Positions 38,120-47,544 of a stretch of DNA of 64,000 bases are shown one piece after another. The stretch spans positions 124,001 through 188,000 of the forward strand of contig NC_013079.1 of NCBI RefSeq assembly GCF_000142805.1, read 5' to 3'. The position numbers were made by a program, and so were the translations under genes. The number at the start of each line of letters is the position of its first letter. Within the stretch, counting starts at the first letter, position 1. Origin of the DNA: Lachancea thermotolerans CBS 6340 (Eukaryota > Ascomycota > Saccharomycetes > Saccharomycetales > Saccharomycetaceae). Under the pieces are notes generated by a model. It saw nothing but the letters and a program-made list of their open reading frames with translations, was not told the origin of the DNA and ran no database searches.

Positions 38120-39631
38120 ATGAACCGAGTTGTTTATGGTCTCCTGCTAACTTTGGTGTTGAATGTCGTACGGGGCCAAAGCTTTTGGCCCGCGCTATCG
38201 AGCGACTCACTAATAGCCCTGCGATCACAGAGGGATGTCTTGTCCAATATAAGCATCGATAAGGTCCCTATGGTTGGAGTCCAGCTCAATGAGGTTGCTT
38301 TTAGAGGCACAAGCAATGAAACTGAGTCACTGGAAATTTTGGCATCGCTTTTGAACGTGGGAGTTCAGGCCTACATGATGGATATTGAATTCGATGAATC
38401 TTATAACCTTACAATTTCGGGCTCGGACACGAGTCTTGGTACGACGCTATCTACCTTCAAACGTTTCATAAGCTCCAGCAACAACTACCTGAATGCCGAC
38501 ATGCTAGTTTTGTTGCTGCGGCTTAAACAAAATACAAACACAAGCACAAAGGGTGCTCCATCTAATTTCCCCAACATCACTGCGATCTTAGACCTTTATC
38601 TGGGCAGCTCGACCCTTTACACCCCAAGCCAGTTGGCTTATGATCGTTCTTCTGGCAATGTTGCGCCTTCTTATGGGAATTTAAATTCTCCAGACTGGCC
38701 TAGCTTAAATTATTTCCTATACAGCATTCAAAAGAGAGCAGTTGTGTTTTATGTTGATACTGCCTCTTCAGATGCTCTGCAAAGTCCAGCAATCTTCAAT
38801 GCCTCGAATTTGAACTACGAAACCTCGAACACGCCCATAGTTTGCCCGCTCACCAATAATGCGCAAGTGCTTAATACCTCAAGTTTGAGCTGGAGGTTTT
38901 TACAGAAGGACTATTCCCCAAGTGACATAAGAGAGTACACGATGTGTGGATACTCTCCGATAATTGATAATAAATACAATCCAAATTCGATAAACACCAT
39001 CTCCAATGTACTTGAAAACAGCTTACTTTGGTCTTGGGCCTCTAACGAACCAAATACTTCCGATGACACCAGAAGTAACTCCACTTCTCTTGTTGCCCGC
39101 AGATGTGCTGTTGTACATTATACAAAGTCCAATTCCTCAAGCTACTGGACTGTTGCGAACTGTTACGACCGCAAACGTGCTTTGTGCAAACGTGATGGCA
39201 ACGATTTTGAATGGGCTGTGACTCAAGAGGGTGCGAGCTACTTTTCACATCATGACCAAGACGGAAATGGTTTTTGTCCCGACAACTTCTCGCTCTCGTT
39301 ACCTCAAACAGCCTTGCAGGAGAAATCTCTTGACAACTATCTTTCTCAACTGAGCCCCGAAGGCTGGGAAATTTGGATAGATCTAAACTCAGTATCAGTT
39401 CCGGATTGTTGGGTACCGGATGGGCCGTATGCTAGCTGTCCGTACCAGAAGGAAGTCAGTACTAGAAATTTTGTTTCAATGATAACGCCTGTTTCAGTTT
39501 TTGCTGCGGTTACAATACTAATGCTTATTATGCTTAGCTGGCGAAGGGTTCCCATACAGGACAATCGAAAGCGTTGGAAGAGAGTCATTAACTCGCATCT
39601 GGGTTCCAAAGCTGAGGGCGTTCCAGCATAG
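38120..39631 (+). CDS. MTC6: Membrane glycoprotein Mtc6-like
   Basis: MTC6 (YHR151C) encodes an ER/vacuole-associated membrane protein whose loss is synthetic sick with cdc13-1 telomere capping. The 503-residue product (526 in S. cerevisiae) has an N-terminal signal peptide (MNRVVYGLLLTLVLNVVRGQ), a long luminal region with many N-glycosylation sequons (for example NETES, NLTIS, NTSTK, NNSAL-like runs rich in NSS) and paired cysteines, and one C-terminal membrane segment (about residues 451-470, VSMITPVSVFAAVTILMLIM) followed by a short basic tail. Neighbour PEX28 matches YHR150W. The molecular role is unknown. Confidence 0.88.
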   Translation: MNRVVYGLLLTLVLNVVRGQSFWPALSSDSLIALRSQRDVLSNISIDKVPMVGVQLNEVAFRGTSNETESLEILASLLNVGVQAYMMDIEFDESYNLTISGSDTSLGTTLSTFKRFISSSNNYLNADMLVLLLRLKQNTNTSTKGAPSNFPNITAILDLYLGSSTLYTPSQLAYDRSSGNVAPSYGNLNSPDWPSLNYFLYSIQKRAVVFYVDTASSDALQSPAIFNASNLNYETSNTPIVCPLTNNAQVLNTSSLSWRFLQKDYSPSDIREYTMCGYSPIIDNKYNPNSINTISNVLENSLLWSWASNEPNTSDDTRSNSTSLVARRCAVVHYTKSNSSSYWTVANCYDRKRALCKRDGNDFEWAVTQEGASYFSHHDQDGNGFCPDNFSLSLPQTALQEKSLDNYLSQLSPEGWEIWIDLNSVSVPDCWVPDGPYASCPYQKEVSTRNFVSMITPVSVFAAVTILMLIMLSWRRVPIQDNRKRWKRVINSHLGSKAEGVPA

Positions 39632-39728
39632 TAACCTACTTAAGATCGGAATACCTTTCATAAATGACATTAGCGTTAGCAATATAGAGCTTGTATAGCG
39701 GTACCGATCTCTAACATAACATATTGTA

Positions 39729-41357
39729 CTATTTGTACGAAGGCTTGCGTGCAGGACTTGCATACCTTAAGACTTTTCTCGTTAACCTCCTTCTTTTGAA
39801 TGCATCGTCTACCAAAAACTGATCATCAATTTGCAGGTTTAGGCACCGTTCAGTTGACCATCCACCAACATTATAATCAATCTCCCAAACTGAATTAGCA
39901 TCAAATGACCATGTCAATGGAGGACAGACACATTCCAGTTCATCTACTCCAGGTGGCAAAACTTGGGCTTTTCGAAAACTATCGCGAGGATCGAAGACGC
40001 TACTCGAGTACTTTACGAAAGACCAATTGTTTGAAAGTGCTTCTTTCTTGAAAATTTCAAATATCTCAATGACTCTGACCTCTGGTTGCTCATCCAAAAT
40101 TACATCGTAGCGTTCTGTTCTTTTCAACGCTTCCTTCCCTCTGTCAAGCTGTTCCTTTTTGACAACCTGGGCTAGTTTTGGCCGAACTTTGGGATGAATT
40201 GCAACCATACTCAACCAAGCTAGTGCTGCCAAAAGCGCACTCCAATTGATAAAAGGTGAGATAATTCCTGAGAGGAGAAGTGCTCCAAGGCCTGCAAGAA
40301 ACAGAACTGTCGACCTGTGCTCATCTTTAAATCCCGCAGTACCATACACAAACCTTTCGATACTGTTTGATAAAGAAACCATCGCCGACATGCTGTTTTG
40401 TAGGTCTCTTAAGTTGACAACAAATTCCATACTTTGTTTGATATTATGGGCTTTTTTGACGTCCTGGGGATCAGCTTCCAAGTTATAGTCGTACTCACGA
40501 ATATCTTCATTGAGATAGTTATGAGTTCTCTTTCCTCCACTAGTAAGCGAAACGATAAGGGATCTCCCGTACTGTTTTCGAGAGAGGAAATTTGTTCTTC
40601 TGGGAGGGTGCCTATGCATGTAACCTGGAACCATAAGTCCGTACAGGACATAAAGCAAAGGAATGACTGCTAAGTATATTGGATTGAAGCATATCATAGT
40701 TACCATAATGAGCATTGTGATCGTTCCAGAAGGGTTCCGCCAAGCAACTAAACGAATGACGGAGTCCTGAAGCTCGAAAATTGATCCTAATTTAGTAGTC
40801 AGGATTTTCAGGTTGGAAGCGAGAATTGTAGCAGATAGCTTCTGCCTTCTTTTCCGATCTGGGTCATTGAGTCGTTGACTGAAATGTTCTCGTTCGGGAA
40901 AGTTCTCGGGTAATATAGTAGATATCATTTTGTCCAGCAAAATATCAATGAAATGTTCCTGAGTTCCTCTTGTGCGCTCAGATTTAGGCTTTTCAGCCAT
41001 CTTTTCTGGTTCAGAAGTTTGTGAGCTGCCTAACTCACTGCCAAGTTCGTATTCCTGTCTAAAGTTTTCGTCCTTCCAAAACCCATCTGAACTTTCTGAG
41101 GGCACAAATTGGGCAAACTGATCATAATCTTCATCGATAGTAATCCCGTCGCTTGCCTTACTCGATTTGAGCCTTTGGTAAGCTGCTTCGAAAAATGAAC
41201 TTGCTACACCATGGATTAAATCCCGGTTGGAGACCCTTTTGAACGTACTATCGTCATCCTCTTCAGGAACCGCATGATTTTTATTAGCATACTTTCGCGC
41301 CATAAATCCACCAATGATCGAGTCGCGGCGCCCGCGTGTGACAGGCATCTCAGTCAT
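39729..41357 (-). CDS. PEX28: Peroxisomal membrane peroxin Pex28
   Basis: Pex28 (YHR150W) acts with Pex29 in control of peroxisome number, size and separation. The 542-residue product (579 in S. cerevisiae) shows the Pex24-family domain: HFIDILLDKMISTILPENFP, LVAWRNPSGTITMLIMVTMI, then a hydrophobic pair CFNPIYLAVIPLLYVLYGLM and VPGYMHRHPP. A second membrane pair lies at about residues 345-395 (STVLFLAGLGALLLSGIISP). The C-terminal part (VRVIEIFEIFKKEALSNNW) is the conserved dysferlin-like region with a Trp-rich VWEIDYNVGGWSTERCLN. It converges on MTC6. Confidence 0.93.
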   Translation of the reverse strand: MTEMPVTRGRRDSIIGGFMARKYANKNHAVPEEDDDSTFKRVSNRDLIHGVASSFFEAAYQRLKSSKASDGITIDEDYDQFAQFVPSESSDGFWKDENFRQEYELGSELGSSQTSEPEKMAEKPKSERTRGTQEHFIDILLDKMISTILPENFPEREHFSQRLNDPDRKRRQKLSATILASNLKILTTKLGSIFELQDSVIRLVAWRNPSGTITMLIMVTMICFNPIYLAVIPLLYVLYGLMVPGYMHRHPPRRTNFLSRKQYGRSLIVSLTSGGKRTHNYLNEDIREYDYNLEADPQDVKKAHNIKQSMEFVVNLRDLQNSMSAMVSLSNSIERFVYGTAGFKDEHRSTVLFLAGLGALLLSGIISPFINWSALLAALAWLSMVAIHPKVRPKLAQVVKKEQLDRGKEALKRTERYDVILDEQPEVRVIEIFEIFKKEALSNNWSFVKYSSSVFDPRDSFRKAQVLPPGVDELECVCPPLTWSFDANSVWEIDYNVGGWSTERCLNLQIDDQFLVDDAFKRRRLTRKVLRYASPARKPSYK

Positions 41358-41525
41358 TGTTGTGTTTTCGTCGCTTGTTCAGAACCCCTCAGCCCTACTT
41401 CTGCGATGACTTGAATTTCAGAAATAATTACTGGCGCTATCTAATTAGGGTTTTATTATATCTTGTACATTAGACATTTCAAAAGATGTATTTGTTTTTT
41501 ATAGCTCAAAGGCAGCGTACTGTGA

Positions 41526-43517
41526 TTATCTGATTAATTCCCGGTTTTTATGAATGCCTTCCGTGTACTCTATTAGATCGCTTCCGTATATTCCTCGTTC
41601 CTGTGCCTCGAAAATGGGACAATCTTGGAGGTTCCACAGCTCATAAAATCGAACTGTTTCATCGTTTGTGGCAACACATATGGAACTATGATCAGGCGAT
41701 GCTGCAGCACTCAATACTCGAAGAGACGTGCTTGAGTGCACCTCGATAGTCGGTGTCATTGCTGGATACGAGTACACCGAGACCAGAGTCGGCTTCTCCA
41801 CATCACCGAAACCGAAGGTTGCAACTATCTGTTTTTGCCTCAGGGACCATATGAGCGATGTTATCTGGCCTGGCGCTTTTGTTTCTTTCATAAGTGTGCC
41901 TGATCGAGTGTGCCAAAATCTGATATTTCGGTCCTTACTTCCTCCGCCGGTGGCCAGCAGTGACCGAGACCAGGGACAGAATGCCACTGCCTTCACAGCT
42001 GCTTTGTGTGGAAGCAAAAACTCCATTCGGGGATTTTTGAGGTCAGAAATATCCCATATTGTGCAGGAGTTGTCGTTTCCTCCGACCGCTAACTGAGTGG
42101 CTGTTCCGTTGATTGAAAGACCTGCATTGAAGGGAGTTAGTAAAAGCGAGGGTTAAAGGAGTAACTTTATTTGGAAATAAGAGGGTGTTTCGAGCTTATA
42201 AATACCGCAAACTTGTTGGCCCTGTGCTCTGAATTTTGATATAGAACAAAGTGTTAAAGGTTGGTTCAGGAAAGCCATGCTTTTCTCGTTGGTACGTGAG
42301 ACCTGTGGTATGGAAAACTCGCTACCCTCTGGCACTTCGTCTGCACTTATTTCTTGCTTTGTAAAATTCCGATTTCCCACATAATCCTCACCGAACTGTC
42401 CTCTCTCAGAGGATATAAGATGAGCATAATCTGGCTTTATTTCAATAGCGTGAATGTTCCCGTTCTCTTGTCCTACTAGCATTACTGATCTGTAATTTTT
42501 TTCTAACCATTGCACACAGCATATTCCTTGTAGGCTTCTGTCAGAACTCACACTAAGAGGTTTGTAGCCGCCCTCGTCGGAAGGTTCTTCGTCCTCAACC
42601 TGATCATATAGAAGGAGCCTTCCCTGTTTAGTGCCCACTAACAAGTACCTTTCAAAGGGTGAAAATGACACACAAGTCACAAAGTCGTTTCTTAGCTGCA
42701 GATATGAGTAGTGAAGAACGTTTACTGCGCCCCTTGTGTCAGACCATAAATAGACCGCGCAGCCTAGTCCAACTGCTATGTTTCCCGTCTTTGGAGACCA
42801 TGATACAAGATTAGAGTAGAAATCATTCCTTAGCGAAGGCGCATCAAGCACTCGGAATGGAGTGTATGACTTGGCTCTTGTGGCAGGCCTCTGAAATGCG
42901 GGGACGAGGCTTCTTGTTCTCAAACTATGTGAAAAAGCTTGGGAAGCCAAGTACGGTAGAACCAAACGCGGACAGAGTACTGACAGTAGAGGGTCGACTC
43001 TAGAGTGGTTTGCACTATACTTTGTCGCAATTGTGTTTGTTTTTGTTAAGCTAGCGGCAACAGCGGCTTCCAAAGGCGAAAATTGGTAAACCCTCTCTGT
43101 TGATTGGAACCCCAAAGCATCAGCCACGTACCTACGGTAAAGCTTCTGGAAATCGCCAACGCTTGCGTCTTCTTTGCTGCTGGGAGGTTGCGTATTACTG
43201 GGAACAACAGAATTATAATGTCGGGTTGTTCGGAGATCGGTGAAGAACCCTGGCATACTGAGATGCGATGGTGAAGGGGAAGCTTCGAGAACATGCTCTG
43301 TACTATCAAAGTCAAGTGTTTTCAGCCTTTGAGCTGCGCGGAAAGCACTTCCGGACGCCAGCTGTGGGATAAACCGGTCCGTAATGTCGCAAGAGCGGCC
43401 ATCCGTATTGCCTCCCCTAACGCGCTTGGGAGTTATAAATGCCGCTTTGTCGCTACCTGTTCGGATCTTAGTATGGCGCTCGGTACCTTTGGTACTTTTC
43501 TGCCCTTTTTTATGCAT
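41526..43517 (-). CDS. AMA1: Meiosis-specific APC/C activator Ama1 (one intron)
   Basis: Ama1 (YGR225W) is the meiotic Cdc20/Cdh1-family activator of the anaphase-promoting complex, needed for spore formation and meiotic prophase. Coding exons are 43517-42206 and 42121-41526, joined by an 84-base intron; together they give 635 residues (593 in S. cerevisiae). The joined frame reads QQVCG-LSINGTATQLAVGGND, restoring a WD40 blade. Seen are the C-box DRFIPQ near the N-terminus, WD40 repeats in the C-terminal half (FYSNLVSWSPKTGNIAVGLG; WSRSLLATGGGSKDRNIRFW) and a C-terminal Ile-Arg tail (ELIR) that binds APC/C TPR subunits. The first ATG in frame is at 43517; the frame is open 33 codons further without an ATG. 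Without splicing, the product stops 17 codons into the intron and lacks the last WD40 blades. Confidence 0.93.
42122..42205 (-). other. AMA1 intron with Mer1-type splicing enhancer
   Basis: The 84-base intron begins GTATTT (consensus GTATGT, so a weak 5' splice site), has the perfect branch site TACTAAC at 42142-42136, and ends GCAG at 42122. ACACCCTC at 42188-42181, 17 bases into the intron, matches the Mer1 enhancer AYACCCUY exactly. The S. cerevisiae AMA1 intron is one of the few spliced only in meiosis with help from Mer1 and Nam8. Splice-site choice is fixed by frame: the other nearby GT (GTTTGC) would lead to an early stop. Confidence 0.9.
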
Positions 43518-44486
43518 TCTATGGGTGGTACGTAGGGTGTCACTGGCTCGGTTATTAGGGAAACGGCGTTGCCGGTCGAAACCTGTTGGTCCCGCACAGT
43601 AGTCTATAGCAAACACTGGGTGAGCAATCTCGAGCAGTTGGAAACAAAAAACAGCTCCGGGATAACTGTTTTTTAGAATCGGGTGTCCCTGTAACTGCGA
43701 TTTGTCGGTTGTTTATTCTGTGGTTTAGAATGTGTTGAAAAAACTGTCACTGACATTATCACTAACGTTCGGACTTTGTAAACATAAAAAGAGCTACACT
43801 AACAGAGCTTAGACTAAGCTATAGAGTGCCACCGACTCGATACATGCTCTGGTTTGAAGTTGAAGCAACTTTGCGAGTGTTTCTTTCGAATCATTGATGG
43901 GCTTTATCATCAACAAGAGAATGTAAACGCGAGAGCATTAACATCCAATGAGTCTGCAGCATTCTCTAAGTCTTCGGGCCAATCAACGAAGCCTCACCAG
44001 CGATTTCTAGTACACATGGGCTACTTCCGCCAAGGACAGTTTATCTGCAATGGGAAGTTGAACAGTGAGCTTATTGGCCATGCCCATGATAGCCATCTTA
44101 CTGCACCCAAAAACTCGGGTACTACGTGAAGTTAACTTAGTCCTTCAAAGCTGCCTACAAGGCGTATTGAGGCAAGCTGCTAGGGCTTAATTAGATGAAA
44201 GTGTCCTGTTGGTTACAAAAACTCATATGCTTGAGGCCAGACTCGTTGCGATTTTACCGAATGGGGACTCGACCCTTCCACTAAGCGCAAATTGGGAGGC
44301 TGTTTATAAGCGAAGGCCTGCTAGGGTTATCGCTGTTACGTGGTCAGCCTCCCGGTACGAGAAGCGGGAGATTGCGCGCCTCAGTGAACTATCTACGTAC
44401 ACGTGACATTCTAGTGTTTATATAACTAAACTATGCATCACACGTAAATCAAAGACGCACCCCGACGAGATCACAAACAAGCTGTG
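43518..44486. other. Divergent promoter region, AMA1 / HSV2
   Basis: About 970 bases between divergent starts. CACGTGAC at 44400-44407 (GTCACGTG on the minus strand, a Cbf1-type site) lies about 80 bases before HSV2. No URS1 or middle-meiotic element matching consensus was found near AMA1. Short frames here resemble nothing known. Confidence 0.4.
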
Positions 44487-45758
44487 ATGAACACCAGACC
44501 TCCCATCGTCGCATCCAATCCTGTGAGCGATGGCAGATTCCTTGGGGTCAACTTCAATCAGGATTATTCATGCTTCAGCTGTTCCACGCAAACGGGCTTC
44601 ATGGTTTTTAATGTCGATCCGCTAGAATGTAAACTCTCTAGGCAATTCAGCAACGGTAATGCAAGTGGTATAGCAACTACTAGGATGCTGTACCGTACCA
44701 ATTACGTTGCTCTTGTTGGAGGGGGCAGAAAGCCGCGCTACCCGCCAAACAAACTAGTCATTTGGGATGACCTACAGCAGCGCGAATCCATCACTCTTAG
44801 CTTTATGTCCGCTGTTAAAGAAATGTTTTTGTCGCGTGTGCACATTGTAGTGGTCTTGGAGAACTCGATAGAAATATACGAGTTCAGCGCAAGCCACAAA
44901 AGATTAATTTCGCCACTGGAAACCTGCGCTGGCGCAGCAGCTGATTTCGTGGTTTGCCAGCGTACGATGCGCCGGTTGTCAGCAACACAAGCTCAAGCCT
45001 CCTCCGGAAATATCCCTCAAACAATAACAAAAGGCATATTGGCGTTTCCATCGGCAAGGAATCCTGGGCAGGTCCAGGTAGCGGATCTATCCCACCTTCA
45101 ATCCAGTGAGATTGAAGAAAGAGCAGCTACTCAATTGCCCACTTCAATCATCAAAGCGCATAAAACACCTATAAGACTTATAAAGCTGAGCCCCAATGGT
45201 TCTATGGTCGCAACATGCTCTCAACAAGGAACAATAATTCGCATTTTCAGTACGCAGAATGGCTCGCTTTTGGGAGAGTTCAGAAGAGGATTAGATCGCG
45301 CAGATCTTTACGAAATGGCATGGAGCCCACGCAGTAATCGTCTTGCTGTGGTGAGCGATAAGCAAACCTTGCATATCTTCCAGGTCACCGACGAAGACGG
45401 GGATATGAAGAACAAGACTCACGTCTTGAAGGATGTGCCATTTTTCTGGAAGCCTAAGTACCTCGATTCTACGTGGTCTATGTGTTCCTTGCATTTGCGT
45501 TCTGCGCTGAAGGGCAGAGACTCCATGAACGACCAAGACTTTTACAACGACAGATGCAAGCTTGGTTGGTGCCAAGAGGGAGACGAAGATTCCCTAGTAC
45601 TCATATGGAAGCAGAGTGGAGTGTGGGAGAAATATGCCATACTGGAGAAGGAGCCCAAGACATATGCGGTGAACGAAACCCTGCAAACGTCTGTTACAGC
45701 GCAAAATCAAAACAAAAAGCATTGGGAAATTGTGCGCGAAAGCTGGAGAAAATTGTGA
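44487..45758 (+). CDS. HSV2: PROPPIN phosphoinositide-binding protein Hsv2
   Basis: Hsv2 (YGR223C) is a seven-bladed WD40 beta-propeller that binds PI3P and PI(3,5)P2 and acts in piecemeal microautophagy of the nucleus. The start is the ATG giving MNTRPPIVASNPVSDG; the preceding in-frame codon is GTG. The 423-residue product (448 in S. cerevisiae) has family blocks FNQDYSCFSCSTQTGFMVFN, MLYRTNYVALVGGG, NKLVIWDDL, LPTSIIKAHKTPIRLI, and the lipid-binding FRRG motif in LGEFRRGLDRADLYEMAWSP. The tail HWEIVRESWRKL matches the Hsv2 C-terminus, which separates it from Atg18 and Atg21. Confidence 0.95.
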   Translation: MNTRPPIVASNPVSDGRFLGVNFNQDYSCFSCSTQTGFMVFNVDPLECKLSRQFSNGNASGIATTRMLYRTNYVALVGGGRKPRYPPNKLVIWDDLQQRESITLSFMSAVKEMFLSRVHIVVVLENSIEIYEFSASHKRLISPLETCAGAAADFVVCQRTMRRLSATQAQASSGNIPQTITKGILAFPSARNPGQVQVADLSHLQSSEIEERAATQLPTSIIKAHKTPIRLIKLSPNGSMVATCSQQGTIIRIFSTQNGSLLGEFRRGLDRADLYEMAWSPRSNRLAVVSDKQTLHIFQVTDEDGDMKNKTHVLKDVPFFWKPKYLDSTWSMCSLHLRSALKGRDSMNDQDFYNDRCKLGWCQEGDEDSLVLIWKQSGVWEKYAILEKEPKTYAVNETLQTSVTAQNQNKKHWEIVRESWRKL

Positions 45759-45801
45759 TGAACTCTGTCATTATGCAACTACATAAAAGAAAGTCAGTCA
45801 C

Positions 45802-46605
45802 TTAAGTGAGTGCTTCCACCAGCAATTTGCAGTCGTCATTTTCATGAAAATACACGCCATGGTAGTTCTGGGAAAATCTTGCGCAGTCATCTTCTGAGTT
45901 AAATGCCATGAAGGTCAAGGTACGGCCCGTCGTGGGATCCCAGTATAACTTGAAGCAGTGCTTGATGTCGTACAACCAGAATCTGTCCATGATGTGGTAA
46001 GGTCGTAGATCCGAAGGGAAGTTCCAAACCAGCAGCGATTTTGTCTGGAGAGGCTCTACCGTTTTCCTAATAGTTTCTAATGTTAGCTCTGGGGTGCCAG
46101 CACCCCTACCTGAACGTAATGTATGGAAAAAGCTCTCGCGAGAGTCGAATGCAGCGAGCAAGTTACGCGCGTACAACCCATATCCAACTTCAGGGTTCTG
46201 GGAGCTGGACTGTGTAAAATGCGGCCTTACGCCGTCCACACGGCTAAAGGTGATGTATTTTCTGTAAGCCTCCATTGTTTTGTGGTCGGGGAAAACAAGC
46301 CTGTACTTGTCTCTGAACTGAAAGTACCTGGGGTCACGCACCTTGAGCACTTCGAAGTCAAGGACAGAGCTTGCAACAGCGCGAGTAGAGAATCTCGTCT
46401 GCGGCAGCAGGTCCACAAAATCTGACTTTGCCAAAAGAGGGTTATACGATTTCAGTTCTAAGATCCTAGGCTTGGCGTATTTCAGTTCTTCGTCCTCGCT
46501 CCCGTGTCCCCTAGCTGCATTGTGGGCAGCGGGATACGAGCCAACCACGTTGCCCGTGCTTTTCAGTTTCCCAAGTACACTCTTCACGACTTTGCTAGAA
46601 CTCAT
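45802..46605 (-). CDS. PET54: Mitochondrial COX1/COX3 expression factor Pet54
   Basis: Pet54 (YGR222W) is needed for translation of COX3 mRNA and for splicing and translation of COX1 in mitochondria. The start chosen gives MSSSKVVKSVLGKLKSTGNV, aligned with S. cerevisiae MKASSKAIKLVLDHLKSTGR; this yields 267 residues (293 in S. cerevisiae). The frame is open to an upstream ATG at 46770 (322 residues), but a TATATAA-like box near 46730 lies inside that extension, so it is probably promoter. Conserved segments are SYNPLLAKSDFVDLLPQ, VRDPRYFQFRDKYRLVF, and an RNA-recognition-like C-terminus LLVWNFPSDLRPYHIMDRFW followed by LYDIKHCFKLYWD. Synteny with HSV2 and TOS2 matches YGR221C-YGR223C. Confidence 0.87.
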   Translation of the reverse strand: MSSSKVVKSVLGKLKSTGNVVGSYPAAHNAARGHGSEDEELKYAKPRILELKSYNPLLAKSDFVDLLPQTRFSTRAVASSVLDFEVLKVRDPRYFQFRDKYRLVFPDHKTMEAYRKYITFSRVDGVRPHFTQSSSQNPEVGYGLYARNLLAAFDSRESFFHTLRSGRGAGTPELTLETIRKTVEPLQTKSLLVWNFPSDLRPYHIMDRFWLYDIKHCFKLYWDPTTGRTLTFMAFNSEDDCARFSQNYHGVYFHENDDCKLLVEALT

Positions 46606-47544
46606 GGGGTTGATGCGCAGCTCGAGTGTCCTAATGTTACCTGCCGGCGCATTATCACGCTTCTGTTCGTAATCTGTCAAGCTCATCGAGAGCTTTATGA
46701 TTTTATTACCCGGCCTGACTTTTGAAAAATATATAAACGGGTGGCGTTTTCCTAAGTACACACTCTTCATGCCACTTTTAAAAGAACAAGGCCTGCGTCG
46801 TTTCCCTCATTACGGCAAGATCAGCATCAGACTAGCGTGTTCGCTTTTGCGAACGCGCTAACCTATATCGAACATGGTTCTTGCCTTTTACCAGAACCAT
46901 CCGGGTGCTGTCTTCGCCGGGACCGATCTAGCAGTGCTCCATATTTTTTGGAACCTTCCCTTTTTCGTTGGCTTAACTGCGGCGTTGTCGCTGCGAGTTT
47001 GATGGAACCAAGTGGAACTCATTCAATCCCTTAGAGCTCCCAATGAGTCCATTGGCGCGAGTTATCGGATGTTGTGAGTAACCCTAACACAAAGACCCTT
47101 TCTTCACAGACTGAGTTCGCAGCACTGCACGACGTCTGGACCGTAACTAACATGTATAGCTGTCCTAGATTGCCGCCGTTTGTAAGCAGGACGGAGTGAT
47201 TGGCACGGGTCCCATATCCCAGGGAACGTGGCTACCACTCATCCTTGAAGCGATAGCGCGGTGGAGATTTTGGCCGTTCTCCCTTATCTTGTGCTATCTT
47301 TGGGGCCGGCAGTTGGCCTTTCCGCTTAATTTGGCGTTTGTGTTTTTTCGCATACCGCTCTGTTTCCCCAAAGAGTAATTTTATTCTCGCGGTTGACTTT
47401 TACGGTTCGATGAGGTACCTGATTCGACCTGAAAAAAAACAGTGAAGACCGATGAAATGATGGAATCGATTCTTTCCATCAGAGACTAGTTAAAGGTTCG
47501 AGAGACCTGGTCAAATCAGAGGCTGTGACGTTCAAACTGTGGAG
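46606..47544. other. Divergent promoter region, PET54 / TOS2-SKG6
   Basis: About 940 bases, of which the PET54-proximal 165 are also open as a possible N-terminal extension. I looked for SBF and MBF sites expected for TOS2 and saw only imperfect versions. No RNA gene recognised. Confidence 0.35.

Noticed and set aside
42096-42153. AMA1 as two separate genes or a frameshifted gene
   Set aside because: A perfect branch point and splice sites join the frames into an uninterrupted WD40 protein at the known intron position, so it is one spliced gene.
44209-44406. 65-codon open frame between AMA1 and HSV2
   Set aside because: No similarity to known proteins, overlaps the HSV2 promoter E-box, and such frames are expected by chance.
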